NCBI RefSeq assembly: GCF_022539505.1
Contig: NC_061514.1
Location: 245,074,124 to 245,138,123, forward strand
DNA length: 64,000 bases
Direction of reading: 5' to 3'
Origin: Lolium rigidum
Taxonomy: Eukaryota; Streptophyta; Magnoliopsida; Poales; Poaceae
The notes beneath the pieces are model-generated. The model worked only from the letters and a program-made list of their open reading frames with translations. It was not told the origin of the DNA and ran no database searches. Positions 47,257 through 59,875 of this stretch are shown here, piece after piece. Position 1 is the stretch's first letter; the number at the start of each line of letters is the position of its first letter. A program made the position numbers and the translations under genes.

Positions 47257-47320
47257 TTTCAGACGCACTCTTTTCCTTTCAGGGCACCGAGTGGGTCTGA
47301 AAGGTTTTTTAATGAGGCGG
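47257..47320 (+). other. Stem-loop plus TTTTTTAATGAGGCGG motif after Gypsy pol
   Basis: CAGACGCACTCTTTTCC leads into CCTTTCAG (47275-47282), a 14-base loop, CTGAAAGG (47297-47304) and TTTTTTAATGAGGCGG. The 8-bp stem is perfect. A closely similar motif lies in the 3' UTR of the LINE at 61138-61205 (minus strand). Confidence 0.7.
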
Positions 47321-47618
47321 GCTCGCGGTGCTGCAATATAGTAAAGATATTGATGATATACATCTTTTTCTTCGACAGGCTCGGGGGCTTGCAACCCGTA
47401 AATTCAATATATATACACAAATCTCTACAATATACAACTTACAAGTTATTTGCCTTGGTCTAAACACCTTGCAAAGTGATAAACATAAACACAATAGCCA
47501 CCGAAATGCTCGGGGGCTAGATGAAAGAAAAAACATACAAGTTGTTTTACAATATACATAGTACTTACAATTTACAGGGTTCCTTTATTAGAAAAACTTC
47601 GACAGACAAAGCAGACCT

Positions 47619-50600
47619 TCAGTCAACTCCTATCAGGTCATCTATGTTCACCCTTTCATCGTCAGAAGTGGCACCCATGAAGTCAGCATAATTACCTTTC
47701 ACGAAGAATTCAGCATCCATCTGAATTAAATCGTCCATTATCTTCTCGGCCACGGGTGTCACCACATCATCGATTTTGTCGACGTTCTTCTTCCGTTTCC
47801 TCAGTTTGTCGTGGCAAATTTCAACGATGTTGGTCATATCTAACTTCGGGTAGCAGATCTGCAGCATGATCATAGCAAATCTAGCGCCAGGAATTAACTG
47901 GGCCCTTACAAAATCATGGATTCGAGAAGCACTCTTGAATTTGTCCATCAAGTCAGAAAGGGTTTTCGGCTGAGAGTTCCGAGGAAACATAGTATTATAA
48001 ACCAGGGTCAGCGTCCTTGTGCAGAAATCAAGATATTCACGAACTTGGCCTGCGCGGTCTTGAAATCTGACAATCCGTCGGGTACGATCCGGTGTAACCC
48101 AAAAGTCGGAGCCATGTTCTAGAGCAAGTTTGACAAGCAGGTTTGATCTCGCGTCAACCCGCTGATCCTCGGCAGCAGCATAAAAAAAGGAGCCTATTCG
48201 ACGAAAGTATCACAGTGAGAGATGAAAACAAGCAAATAAAGTGGAGAGCAACCTCAAACTTGTGAAGCATACCCACCATATCCAGACTAGCGTCGGTCAT
48301 CAAGTCAAGCATATAATCCTCTCGAGAAGCAGCCTGTGCAGCTTCATCGACTGCAGCCTCTTTCAAAGCTAAAGCTTCCTGAGCCTGCTGAAGAGAAATT
48401 TTCTCCCGCTCGGATGATTTTCGAGACTGTTCCATCACCACAAGCGTTTGCTTCTTCATCGACTGAAGTTGCTATCGAAGTTCATCCAAATCTCGTAAAG
48501 GATCAACGTTCGAAGAATCTTCAACGAAATCATCAACGGAAGTTTTCCTCGAGTAGGAAGTAGCAGGCAAAGCATCCGAAGGACCAGGTGCCGCAGTATA
48601 GTTGTCAAAAACCAACTGGAAAGAAAATCTTGACATCAATCATTTTGTAAAATAGCATTCCATTAATCATTCGGATATTTACATGTTCATTACAAAAGGT
48701 GGCTCCTAGTGAACCAATGATAGGCTGTCGCAAGCCACTACTAAGGCGACAACATCAAAAGAAGAAGAAAAAGAAAGACAGAGATAGGATGGTCTACTTG
48801 ACCTCCGGCTTGGCGGTACTGGAGGAAGCAGCTGGTTTGTATCCGAGGAAGGAGAGGATCTTCTTAGAGTGCGGCTTGGCAGCCTTAATCAAGGACTTCC
48901 ACTTCTCCTTGTTTATCCCCTTCGTTTCACCAGCTTTCGCCCAGTCGACGTTCTGTTGGCTCTAGGCAACCAGGGCTATGGTACCTTCAACTCCAATCTT
49001 CAAACTTTCTTGCTGAAAAGTCAGCGCAAGATCCTCTTCAGGAATGAAGTGCTTGGCAAGGTCGGAGAAGGTCTCTGGTTGTTTTTTGCTTTGGGAAGAA
49101 GTAGGGGAAGAGACGCGTAAAGGCGGTCCGCGCATCGACAATAGTGTGGCGTGCCAGATCCCCATGAATTTCAAGGAGGGAGAGGGCGTCGAGAAGACGA
49201 TCCCCTTCAGGTTCCTAAAGTTCAAAATCTTAACCCATTTTTCCTGCTGAAGCAAAAGTTCGGGTTATCAACAAGTATGGGGAGAGCTAATCTTAGAAGA
49301 GACCGAGTAAAGTTATCATCGAACTTACTGACAAAACACCGATTTTGTGACTCCAAACGGCCAATGATATCCTCTTCACGGGCAATCTGTTGAGTTATCT
49401 TCTCGCTTAAAGCAGTTTCAGCTTGGTGGAATCTCTTTCGAATATCTCCAACAGAGGCAGCGTCCTGTGCAGCCTTCTCGCGAGCTTTTTCACTTTGCTC
49501 CAGCTTGATTGCGAGATCATTGGCACGCTTGTCAGCCTTTGCGAGAGCCTCTAGCGGAAGGAAACAAAGCAGGAGAGTCAAGATAAAGATGGCAATATAG
49601 TTTACTCGATGAAAAACAAGATATTTTATTCACATGACGGTGTACCTTTCAAACCATTGACAGTGTCACGGTACCCAATAAATTGAGTGTCGAGACTGAT
49701 GAAGTGTTGCATCAGAGGCTGTAGAAAGAAAGACGACAGAAAGATTCAGAGCGGCAAAAACTTGACAAACAATACCAAATTAAAAGCTGCAAGGATCCTT
49801 ACATCATCCAAGGGAGGAGCCGCCGAACTCCCGATCAAGTCGTGTTCCTCGCCAAGCTCAATCCTCGCTCTCTTTGGCGAGGGGGCTCGGGGGCTGATGG
49901 CAGGAGTCGACGTTTCCAAGTCTTGGTGAGGAGGAGGTGAGGTTTCCTCCGTTACTCGGTGAGCTTCCGAGAGAACTAAAGTTTGCGACGTGCTCGTCGG
50001 AGCAGTCACATTGGCGGGTGGTTCTTCTTCTTCCTCGCCACTACCCGCAAAGATATAATGAGAATATTTACAAGCAATATATAAAAAGAAAAGAGGAGGT
50101 AGATTAGCTTACGAGCTAACGATGGCATCCTCATAAGGACAGAAGGCACCCTCTTCTTCGGGAGCAGTTTCTTCGGCAGGTGATCCGCCGGGTTTGGAGG
50201 TGCCGGAGTCTTCGACATCACCTCTCTTCCTCTTGTTACTTTGGGAAGCAGCGGAAGGGAGAGAGTGCACTGACTCGGAAGCTTCGGATTCAGTATCTCT
50301 TTCAGAGGAAGCCGCAGATTTGTGAGATCCTGTGACTTCACTCTCAGGGCGAGAAGTACCCTGCGCATCGTCGGTAACGATGACTCATTCGTCGACCTCC
50401 CCACCTTCAGGTAGGGGAGGCTGGGAGGATAAACCTTGATGTTTCTGAAAGTTCAGCAAGACAACAGTTGAAAAAATATAAAATCGAGAAGACAAATCAC
50501 GCAACAAAGTAGTCGAACAAACATAAATTCGAGAGGACAAGTCATTTACCTGGGGGAGGGCGTTGGTGCCGCTATATGGCTCCACACGACAAGAGGTTGG

Positions 50601-51491
50601 AATCGTGTCTTTCTTGCTCAGCGACGAAATATGTCGGACAAGCTTCTCCAAATCCTTCACCGAAAGATCCTTGGATATACGGTCCGCGTCTTTGTCGCCG
50701 GCGTACATCCAGAGGGGGTTTTTGCGAGTCCGCAGAGGCTGCACCCTGATCCTAAGGAAATATGCAGTGATCTGAATACCCGACAATTCCTTGCCACGGG
50801 TATTCTGAAGCTCATGGATGCGCCTCATCAGCGTATCTGTCGCCATTTTCTCTTCGTCTGTAGCTTCAGCATCCCATGACCGGCGTCGAAGGATTTTTTC
50901 GCTACCATCAAAAGGCGCAATATTGTAATCCTGCGAGTTGATGTGCTCCTCGCGGATGTATAGCCATATTCTGCGCCACCCTTGGACAGAATCAGAGAAT
51001 TTGACATCAAAATATTCGACATTAGGACGGACACAGATAACAACACCACCTACATTATAGGCGATGTTGTGGGAGCTGTTGCGGCGAACAAGGAAGATGC
51101 GTTTCCACAGGCCCCAATTAGGAGGAGTCCCGAGAAAGCACTCACACAGAGTGATGAAGATGGAGATATGGAGGATAGAATTGGGAGTCAGCTGGTGTAG
51201 CTGCAGCCCATAAACAAAAAGCAATCCACGGAGGAATTCGTGGATGGGAGTAGACAGGCCGCAGATGAGGTGGTCAACGAAAGTTACCCGATATCCGATG
51301 CGGGGCGTCGGAAAGCTTTCTTCACCGGGAAAGATCAGCGTCTCATCCTTCTTCGTCAGCCCAAGCTTCTTGAGCAGGTTCATGTCTTGGTTTGAGATCT
51401 TGGATCTCTCCCACTCAGAGAACTCCAAATCTTCCGCCGCCATGCCGGTTCTTGGAGAGGTGTGCCTTGAGAGTCTTGCCCGCGGTGGCAT
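47619..51491 (-). pseudogene. Antisense accessory gene of the Gypsy element (putative gypsy-type transposon protein)
   Basis: Exon 1 is 51491 to 50550, 314 codons, ending before GTAAAT. It carries the region I associate with Transposase_28/PF04195: DMNLLKKLGL, GYRVTFVDHLICGLSTPIHEF, FLGTPPNWGLWKRIF and RPNVEYFDVKFSDSVQGWRRI. Exon 2 starts at 50444 after TTTCAG and encodes an acidic Ser/Glu-rich linker with a KRKRG patch; a single TGA at 50387-50385 interrupts it. Further pieces (49581-49222, 48459-48154, 47990-47619) encode coiled-coil stretches (QSEKAREKAAQDAAS) and a C-terminus ending NIDDLIGVD. All lie opposite to pol. The role of these genes in Tat elements is unknown. Confidence 0.7.
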
Positions 51492-51820
51492 CAACGTGAG
51501 CGTTGGTGAAGTTGGGGAAGAGCAAGGGCGCAGGAGCTTCGCAGTAGCAATGGAGGTTTTTGAGGAGAAAGAGGAAATAAGTGCGGCACAACGAAAGAGA
51601 TTAGGGAGGAAGAAGAAGGTCATTTATAGCGGGCCATCGAATCGCCGTGCTGTTGGATGCAGGAGAAATGGATGAGGAGCGGGACACCAGAGCAGCAGCG
51701 GGCAGCGACGACGTCGGAGATGTGAAGCACCACGGTCCACGGGGCGTGCAGGGCAAAGGAAGAGGAGCATCTCAAGTTCAGAGGAGGGTGGTAAGGTAGT
51801 TCAGAGGAAACTGCAGGGTG
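51492..51820 (-). promoter_or_regulatory. Upstream region of the antisense gene
   Basis: Non-coding on the plus strand. On the minus strand it is the 5' side of the antisense accessory gene, so a promoter is expected here. A TATAAAT-like motif (plus-strand ATTTATAG near 51623) lies about 130 bp before the start codon. H3 begins directly to the right. Confidence 0.35.
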
Positions 51821-53235
51821 TTAGAGCATCTCTAACAGAGCCCGTAAAAGGCCCAAAACCGAAAAATAACCGCCGTTTTACGGGTTCGGGGCGAAAAACG
51901 GCGCCGATCAGTGACCGAAAACGGCCCAAAACCGAAAATATTTTTTCGGGCTGCGTTCGGTTCGCTCCGTCGGCCTGTATTTGTAGGGGCCGACGGAGCG
52001 AACAGAATGCAGCCTGAACACAATCCCTAATTTGCGCGCGAGGGAACCTTCAGCTCGTCCCAATCGCCGCCGCCCCAGCCGATCTGTGCGCCGTCGCTTC
52101 CTCTGCGCCGCCAACCTCCGATTTGTCCCCGATGAGTCTCGAATCGACCCGCCGGCCGCCGTTGATACCCCGCCGGCCGCCGTTGCTACCCCGCCGGCGC
52201 CGGCACCGTCTCCCGTGGTCGCCGCCTCTTCCGCCGCTCCACCAACAATCCCGGCCACCGCTCCGAGCCCTGTGACCCCCGCGGTCTCGTCGACGACTGC
52301 GGCGAAGAGGCGGCGCGCGGGAACGCATCTGCTGCCGGTCCTCGGTGGTGGGTCGGCGGTGAAGCCGAAGGCCGTCCGTGCGAGACCGAAGAGTTCTGGT
52401 CCGAAAAGGACCAAAGTGAAGGCGGAAACTGGCCGTGGCCCCATGCCTCCCTGCCCATCTCCGCCTACGCCGCCGCCTCCGGAAGCCACTGCGGCCGCCG
52501 CCCATCCCGTGCTCGACGATGGCGCAGCAAGGTACACATGAACTTTCCTCCGTTTTTTCCATTGCAAACCCGTACTGAGGCCTTGTCAAATTAGGAAAGA
52601 TTCCACCACGTACATGGAGATGTTGGGGGAGGTGAACATTAACCCACTCCCGCCATTCGGCAACGAGAACTACTGCGTGGAAGAAGGGGAAGAAGGTGAA
52701 GAAGGGGAAGAAGGGGACGAGGGGGACGAGGAAGAGGACGATGGTGTGGTGGAGGTCACGGCCGATGGAAGTCGGAAGAAGAGGCGGGCCAACAACTACA
52801 CGGAGATTGAAGACGCCACCTTGTGCCGAGCTTGGGCCTCCGTGGGGATGGATGCTGTCTCCGGCACGGATCAAACAGGCAAGCGCTACTGGCAGCGCAT
52901 CGAGGACAAGTTCCACAAACTCATGCCGCGCGTTCGCCATCCTGTCGATCGCACCTACCGATCCCTCCAAGGTCGTTGGGACGCGATCAAACCGGCGTGT
53001 AGCCGGTGGGCAGCAGTAATGGACCAAGTGGTGTCCAATCCTCCTAGCGGCGCAACTGTCGACGAATATGTGAGTGCATACTTCAGAAAGTTAATTCTAG
53101 TTTTAGCGTCGGTGAGATATTGACGATTTGTTGGTTCCTTTTGCATATGTAGGATCGCATTGCCGATGCTAGGTACAGAGACATGGCCGGCGGCAAGGGC
53201 AAGAGCTTCACCATGCGTCATTGTTTTGATGTGCT

Positions 53236-54827
53236 TGATGCGTGTAGTTGACACGTTCGTTGGGAACCCCAAGAGGAAGGTGTGATGCGCACAGCGGCAA
53301 GTTTCCCTCAGTAAGAAACCAAGGTTTAATCGAACCAGTAGGAGTCAAGAAGCACGTTGAAGGTTGATGGCGGCGGGATGTAGTGCGGCGCAACACCGGA
53401 GATTCCGGTGCCAACGTGGAACCTGCACAACACAACCAAAGTACTTTGCCCCAACGAAACAGATGAGGTTGTCAATCTCACCGGCTTGCTGTAACAAAGG
53501 ATTAACCGTATTGTGTGGAAGATGATTGTTTGCAAGAAAACAAGTAAAGAACAAGTATTGCGAGCAGATTTGTATTTCAGTATTAAAGAATGGACCGGGG
53601 TCCACAGTTCACTAGAGGTGTCTCTCCCATAAGATAAAAGCATGTTGGGTGAACAAATTACAGTCGGGCAATTGACAAATAGAGAGGGCATAACAATGCA
53701 CATACATGACATGATAAGTATAGTGAGATTTAATTGGGCATTACGACAAAGTACATAGACCGCCATCCAACCGCATCTATGCCTAAAAAGTCCACCTTCA
53801 GGTTATCGTCCGAACCCCTTCCAAGTATTAAGTTGCAAAGCAACGAGACAATTGCATTAAGTATGGTGCGTAATGTAATCAATAACTACATCCTCGAACA
53901 TAGCATCAATGTTTTATCCCTAGTGGCAACAGCACAACACAACCTTAGAACTTTCGTCACTCTGCCCAGGTGTCAATGCAGGCATGAACCCACTATCGAG
54001 CATAAATACTCCCTCTTGGAGTTAAAAGCAAAAACTTGGCCAGAGCCTCTACTAGTAACGGAGAGCATGCAAGATCATAAACAACACATATGTAATAACT
54101 TGATAACTAACATGACATGGTATTCTCTATCCATCGGATCCCGACAAACACAACATATAGCATTACAGATAGATGATCTTGATCATGTTAGGCAGCTCAC
54201 AAGATCCAACAATGAAGCACAATGAGGAGAAGACAACCATCTAGCTACTGCTATGGACCCATAGTCCAGGGGTGAACTACTCACTCATCACTCCGGAGGC
54301 GACCATGGCGGTGTAGAGTCCTCCGGGAGATGAATCCCCTCTCCGGCAGGGTGCCGGAGGAGATCTCCGAATTCCCGAGATGGGATCGGCGGCGGCGGCG
54401 TCTCGGTAAGGTTTTCCGTATCGTGGTTTTTCGCATCGGGGTTTCGCGATGGAGGCTTTAAGTAGGCGGAAGGGCAGCAGTCGGGGCCCGACGAGGGGCC
54501 CACACCACGGGCGGCGCGGGCCCCCGGCCGCGCCGCCATGTGGTGTCGCCACCTCGTGGCCCCACTTCGTATGCTCTTCGGTCTTCTGGAAGGTTCGTGG
54601 CAAAATAGGCCCCCGGGTCTTCGTTTCGTCCAATTCCGAGAATATTTCGTTACTAGGATTTCTGAAACCAAAAACAGCAGAAAACGAGAACGGCACTTCG
54701 GCATCTTGTTAATAGGTTAGTTCCAGAAAATGCACGAATATGACATAAAGTGTGCATAAAACATGTAGGTATCATCAATAATATGGCATAGAACATAAGA
54801 AATTATCGATACGTCGGAGACGTATCA
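53236..54827 (-). repeat. 3' LTR of E5
   Basis: Read on the minus strand, 54827 down to 53236. It is next to the polypurine AAGCTTGGGGATGCT (plus-strand AGCATCCCCAAGCTT, 54828 on), which would prime plus-strand synthesis. Confidence 0.9.
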
Positions 54828-57410
54828 AGCATCCCCAAGCTTAGTTACTGCTCGTCCCGAGCGAGTAAAACGATAACAAAGATAATTTCTGAAGTGACAT
54901 GCCATCATAACCTTGATCATACTATTTGTAAACATATGTAGTGGATGCAGCGATCAAAACAATGGTAATGACATGAGTAAACAAGTGAATCATAAAGCAA
55001 AGACTTTTCATGAATAGTACTTCAAGACAAGTATTAATAAGTCTTGCATAAGAGTTAACTCATAAAGCAATAAATCAAAGTAAAGGCATTGAAGCAACAC
55101 AAAAGAAGATTAAGTTTCAGCGGTTGCTTTCAACTTGTAACATGTATATCTCATGGATAATTGTCAACATAGAGTAATATAACAAGTACAATATGCAAGT
55201 ATGTAAGAATCAATGCACAATTAATCACAAGTGTTTGCTTCTTGAGGTGGAGAGAGATAGGTGAACTGACTCAACATAAAAGTAAAGAGAATGGTCCTTC
55301 AAAGAGGAAAGCATCGATTGCTATATTTGTGCTAGAGCTTTTATTTTGAAAACATGAAACAATTTTGTCAACGGTAGTAATAAAGCATATGAGTTATGTA
55401 CATTATATCTTACAAGTTGCAAGTCTCATGCATAGTATACTAATAGTGCCCGCACCTTGTCCTAATTAACTTGGACTACCGGATCTTTGCAATGCACATG
55501 TTTTGACCAAGTGTCACAATGGGGTACCTCCATGCCGCCCGTACAAAGGTCTAAGGAGAAAGCTCGCGATTTTGGATTTCTCGCTTTTGATTATTCTCAA
55601 CTTAGACATCCATACCGGGACAACATGGACAACGGATAATGGACTCCTCTTTAATGCATAAGCATGTGGCAACAATTATTATTCTCATATGAGATTGAGG
55701 ATATATGTCCAAACTGAAACTTCCACCATGAATCATGGCTTTAGTTAGCGGCCCAAAGTTCTTCTCTAACAATATGCATGCTCCAACCATGAAGGTGGTA
55801 GATCTCTCTTGCTTCGGACAAGACGGACATGCATAGCAACTCACATGATATTCAACAAAGAATAGTTGATGGCGTCCCCGGAGGCATGGTTATCGCACAA
55901 CAAGCAACTTAATAAGAGATAAAGTGCATAAGTACATATTCAATACCACAATAGTTTTTAAGCTATTTGTCCCATGAGCTATATATTGCAAAGGTGAATG
56001 ATGGAATTTTAAAGGTAGCACTCAAGCAATTTACTTTGGAATGGCGGATAAATACCATGTAGGTATGGTGGACACAAATGGCATAGTGGTTGGCTCAAGG
56101 ATTTTGGATGCATGAGAAGTATTCCCTCTCGATACAAGGTTTAGGCTAGCAAGGTTATTTGAAACAAACACAAGGATGAACGGTACAGCAAAACTCACAT
56201 AAAAGACATATTGTAAACATTATAAGACTCCATACCGTCTTCCTTGTTGTTCAAAACTCAATACTAGATGTTATCTAGACTCTAGAGAAACCAAATATGC
56301 AAACCAAATTAGCAAGCTCTAAGTATTTCTTCACTAATGGGTGCAAAGTATATGATGCAAGAGCTTAAACATGAGCACAACAATTGCCAAGTATCAAATT
56401 ATCCAAGACATTTTAGAGTTACTACATGTAGCATTTTCCAATTCCAACCATATAACAATTTAACGAAGAAGAAACTTCGCCATGAATACTATGAGTAGAG
56501 CCTAAGGACATATTTGTCCATATGCTACAGCTGGAGCGTGTCTCTCTCCCACAAAGTGAATGCTAGGATCCATTTTATTCAAACAAAACAAAAAACAAAA
56601 ACAAACCGACGCTCCAAGCAAAGTACATAAGATGTGACGGAATAAAAATATAGTTTCGGGGAGGAACCTGATAATGTTGTCGATGAAGAAGGGGATGCCT
56701 TGGGCATCCCCAAGCTTAGACGCTTGAGTCTTCTTAATATATGCAGGGGTGAACCACCGGGGCATCCCCAAGCTTAGAGCTTTCACTCTCCTTGATCAAA
56801 TTGCATCATACTCCTCTCTTGATCCTTGAAAACTTCCTCCACACCAAACTCGAAACAACTCATTAGAGGGTTAGTGCATAATAAAAATTCACATGTTCAG
56901 AGGTGACACAATCATTCTTAACACTTCTGGACATTGCATAAAGCTACTGGACATTAATGGATCAAAGAAATTCATCCAACATAGCAAAAGAGGCAATGCG
57001 AAATAAAAGACAGAATCTGTCAAAACAGAACAGTCCGTAAAGATGGATTTTATTAGGCCACCAGACTTGCTCAAATGAAAATGCTCAAATTGAATGAAAG
57101 TTGCGTACATATCTGAGGATCATGCACGTAAATTGTCTTAATTTTATGAGCTACCTACAGGGAGGTAGACCCAGATTCGTGACAGCAAAGAAATCTGGAA
57201 CTGCGCAGTAATCCAAATCTAGTACTTACTTTACTATCAAAGACTTTACTTGGCACAACAAAACTCAAAACTAAGATAAGGAGAGGTTGCTACAGTAGTA
57301 AACAACTTCCAAGACACAAATATAAAACAAAAATACTGGAGTAAAAACATGGGTTGTCTCCCATAAGCGCTTTTCTTTAACGCCTTTCAGCTAGGCGCAG
57401 AAAGTGTAAC
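54828..57410 (-). other. E5 3' non-coding region
   Basis: This is the inverted counterpart of the E4 region 36404-38999, similar along most of its length. No gene is seen. Its retention in an element that has lost gag and protease suggests a cis-acting role. Confidence 0.55.
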
Positions 57411-58054
57411 TCAAGTGACATCGAAGGGTGGTGCACCTACAGCGGGGTTTGGAGTTTTCTCAACCATGCATAGTATATTAGATACATAAGTTTCAGCGTC
57501 TCCCTTTTCATTAGTCTTGGGCTTGCTACTCTCATCAAACAAATTTTCAGGAACAAGCCAAGCATAGTTATTTTCTAGTGCATCATTCATAGCTAGGAGT
57601 TTACATGGTATTGGTGCTTTGATCTCCCCACCATCATTAGCATTATTAGTGTACCTTATCCTATCCATATCCATTTTTTCAAGGAGACCAACAAAATTAG
57701 TATGAGAACCAAGCATATCAAATTTAGCAAAGACCTTTCTAGCCTCTCTTGCTAGACCACCAAATTCTCTAAGAAGGGTTTCTAAAACAAAATCTTTCTT
57801 TTCCCCTCTTCCATATCACCAAGTGTAAGAAACATGTGTTGGATTATAGGATTGAGATTAACAAATTTAGTTTCCAACAAGCAAACTAAAGCAGCAGCAG
57901 CAATTTCATAAGTAGGAGCAAGTTCTACCAAGTGTCTATCTTCAAAATCTCCAACGGTACTAACATGGGTGAAAAATTCTTCTATATTGTTCCTCCCAAT
58001 TATAGACCCTTGTCCTACCGGTATGTTCTTTGTGGTAAAATTAAAAGGAAACAT
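57411..58054 (-). pseudogene. Small unknown ORF of E5
   Basis: Same protein as in E2 (24889-25535). The ATG at 58054 opens MFPFNFTTKNIPVGQGSI and runs to GKRKILF, where one base is missing near 57800 compared with E2; the second part (to 57411) contains MDMDRIRYTNN and ends FDVT. Because E2 and E5 carry their breaks at different positions, their common ancestor must have had the full frame of about 215 codons. I do not recognise the family. Confidence 0.6.
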
Positions 58055-58286
58055 GATGAAATAAATAAAGTAAATGCAAGTAAACTAATTTTTTGTGTTT
58101 TTGATATAGAGTGCAAGACAGTAAATAAAGTAAAGCTAGCAACTAATTTTTTTGTGTTTTGATATAATGCAGCAAACAAAGTAGTAAATAAAATAAAGCA
58201 AGACAAAAACAAAGTAAAGAGATTGAGAAGTGGAGACTCCCTTGCAGCGTGTCTTGATCTCACCTGCAACGGCGCCGAAATTTGCT

Positions 58287-59875
58287 TGATGCGTGTAGTT
58301 GACATGTCCGTTGGGAACCCCAAGAGGAAGGTGTGATGCGCACAGCGGCAAGTTTCCTCAGTAAGAAACCAAGGTTTAATCGAACCAGAGAGGAGTCAAG
58401 AAGCACGTTGAAGGTTGATGGCGACGGATGTAGTGCGGCGCAACACCGGAGATTCCGGCGCCAACGTGGAACCTGCACAACACAACCAAAGTACTTTGCC
58501 CCAACGAAACAGTGAGGTTGTCAATCTCACCGGCTTGCTGTAACAAAGGATTAACCGTATTGTGTGGAAGATGATTGTTTGCAAGAAAACAGGAAAGAAC
58601 AAGTATTGCAGCAGATTTGTATTTCAGTATTAAAGAATGGACCGGGGTCCACAGTTCACTAGAGGTGTCTCTCCCATAAGATAAAAGCATGTTGGGTGAA
58701 CAAATTACAGTCGGGCAATTGACAAATAGAGAGGGCATAACAATGCACATACATGACATGATAAGTATAGTGAGATTTAATTGGGCATTACGACAAAGTA
58801 CATAGACCGCCATCCAACTGCATCTATGCCTAAAAAGTCCACCTTCAGATAATCGTCCGAACCCCTTCCAGTATTAAGTTGCAAAGCAACAGACAATTGC
58901 ATTAAGTATGGTGCGTAATGTAATCAACAACTACATCCTCGAACATAGCATCAATGTTTTATCCCTAGTGGCAACAAAGACAACACAACCTTAGAACTTT
59001 CGTCACTCGTCCCAGTGTCAATGCAGCATGAACCCACTATCGAGCATAAATACTCCCTCTTGGAGTTAAAAGCAAAAACTTGGCCAGAGCCTCTACTAGT
59101 AACGGAGAGCATGCAAGATCATAAACAACACATATGTAATAACTTGATAACTAACATGACATGGTATTCTCTATCCATCGGATCCCGACAAACACAACAT
59201 ATAGCATTACGGATAGATGATCTTGATCATGTTAGGCAGCTCACAAGATCCAACAATGAAGCACAATGAGGAGAAGACAACCATCTAGCTACCGCTATGG
59301 ACCCATAGTCCAGGGGTGAACTACTCACTCATCACTCCGGAGGCGACCATGGCGGTGTAGAGTCCTCCGGAGATGAATCCCCTCTCCGGCAGGGTGCCGG
59401 AGGAGATCTCCGGAATCCCCGAGATGGGATCGGCGGCGGCGGCGTCTCGAGAAGGTTTTCCGTATCGTGGTTTTTCGCATCGTGGGTTTCGCGACGGAGG
59501 CTTTAAGTAGGCGGAAGGGCAGAGTCGGGGCCCGACGAGGGGCCCACACCACAGGCGGCGCGGGCCCCCTTGGCCGCGCCGCCATGTGGTGTCGCCACCT
59601 CGTGGCCCCACTTCGTATGCTCTTCGGTCTTCTCGGAAGGTTCGTGGCAAAATAGGCCCCTGGGTCTTCGTTTCGTCCAATTCCGAGAATATTTCGTTAC
59701 TAGGATTTCGAAACCAAAAACAGCAGTAAAACGAGAACCGGCACTTCGGCATCTTGTTAATAGGTTAGTTCCAGAAAATGCACGAATATGACATAAAGTG
59801 TGCATAAAACATGTAGGTATCATCAATAATATGGCATAGAACATAAGAAATTATCGATACGTCGGAGACGTATCA
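58287..59875 (-). repeat. 5' LTR of E5
   Basis: Read on the minus strand, 59875 down to 58287. Over the first 180 aligned bases it differs from the other LTR by about eight small changes, several of them single-base indels. Confidence 0.9.

Larger units (their letters stand above)
43818..51820 (+). mobile_element. Tat-like Gypsy element with antisense accessory gene, 3' LTR not seen
   Basis: A short LTR (43818-44207), a primer site, pol on the plus strand (to 47202), a conserved stem-loop (47275-47304), then a long minus-strand accessory gene (51491-47619). Antisense accessory ORFs between pol and 3' LTR are known from the plant Tat lineage (for example maize Grande). Harbinger H3 is inserted at its right side; the 3' LTR is absent from the window. 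Gag and protease are largely deleted. Confidence 0.75.
53236..59875 (-). mobile_element. LTR retrotransposon E5 (small-ORF derivative), complete
   Basis: TGATGCG at 53236 to CGTATCA at 59875, flanked by GTGCT (53231-53235 and 59876-59880). LTRs: 53236-54827 (1592 bp) and 58287-59875 (1589 bp). Orientation is minus. The primer site near 58260-58277 is altered in its 3' part (GCAGG for GCCGGGG), which may impair priming. One small ORF and about 2.6 kb non-coding make up the interior. Confidence 0.93.
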
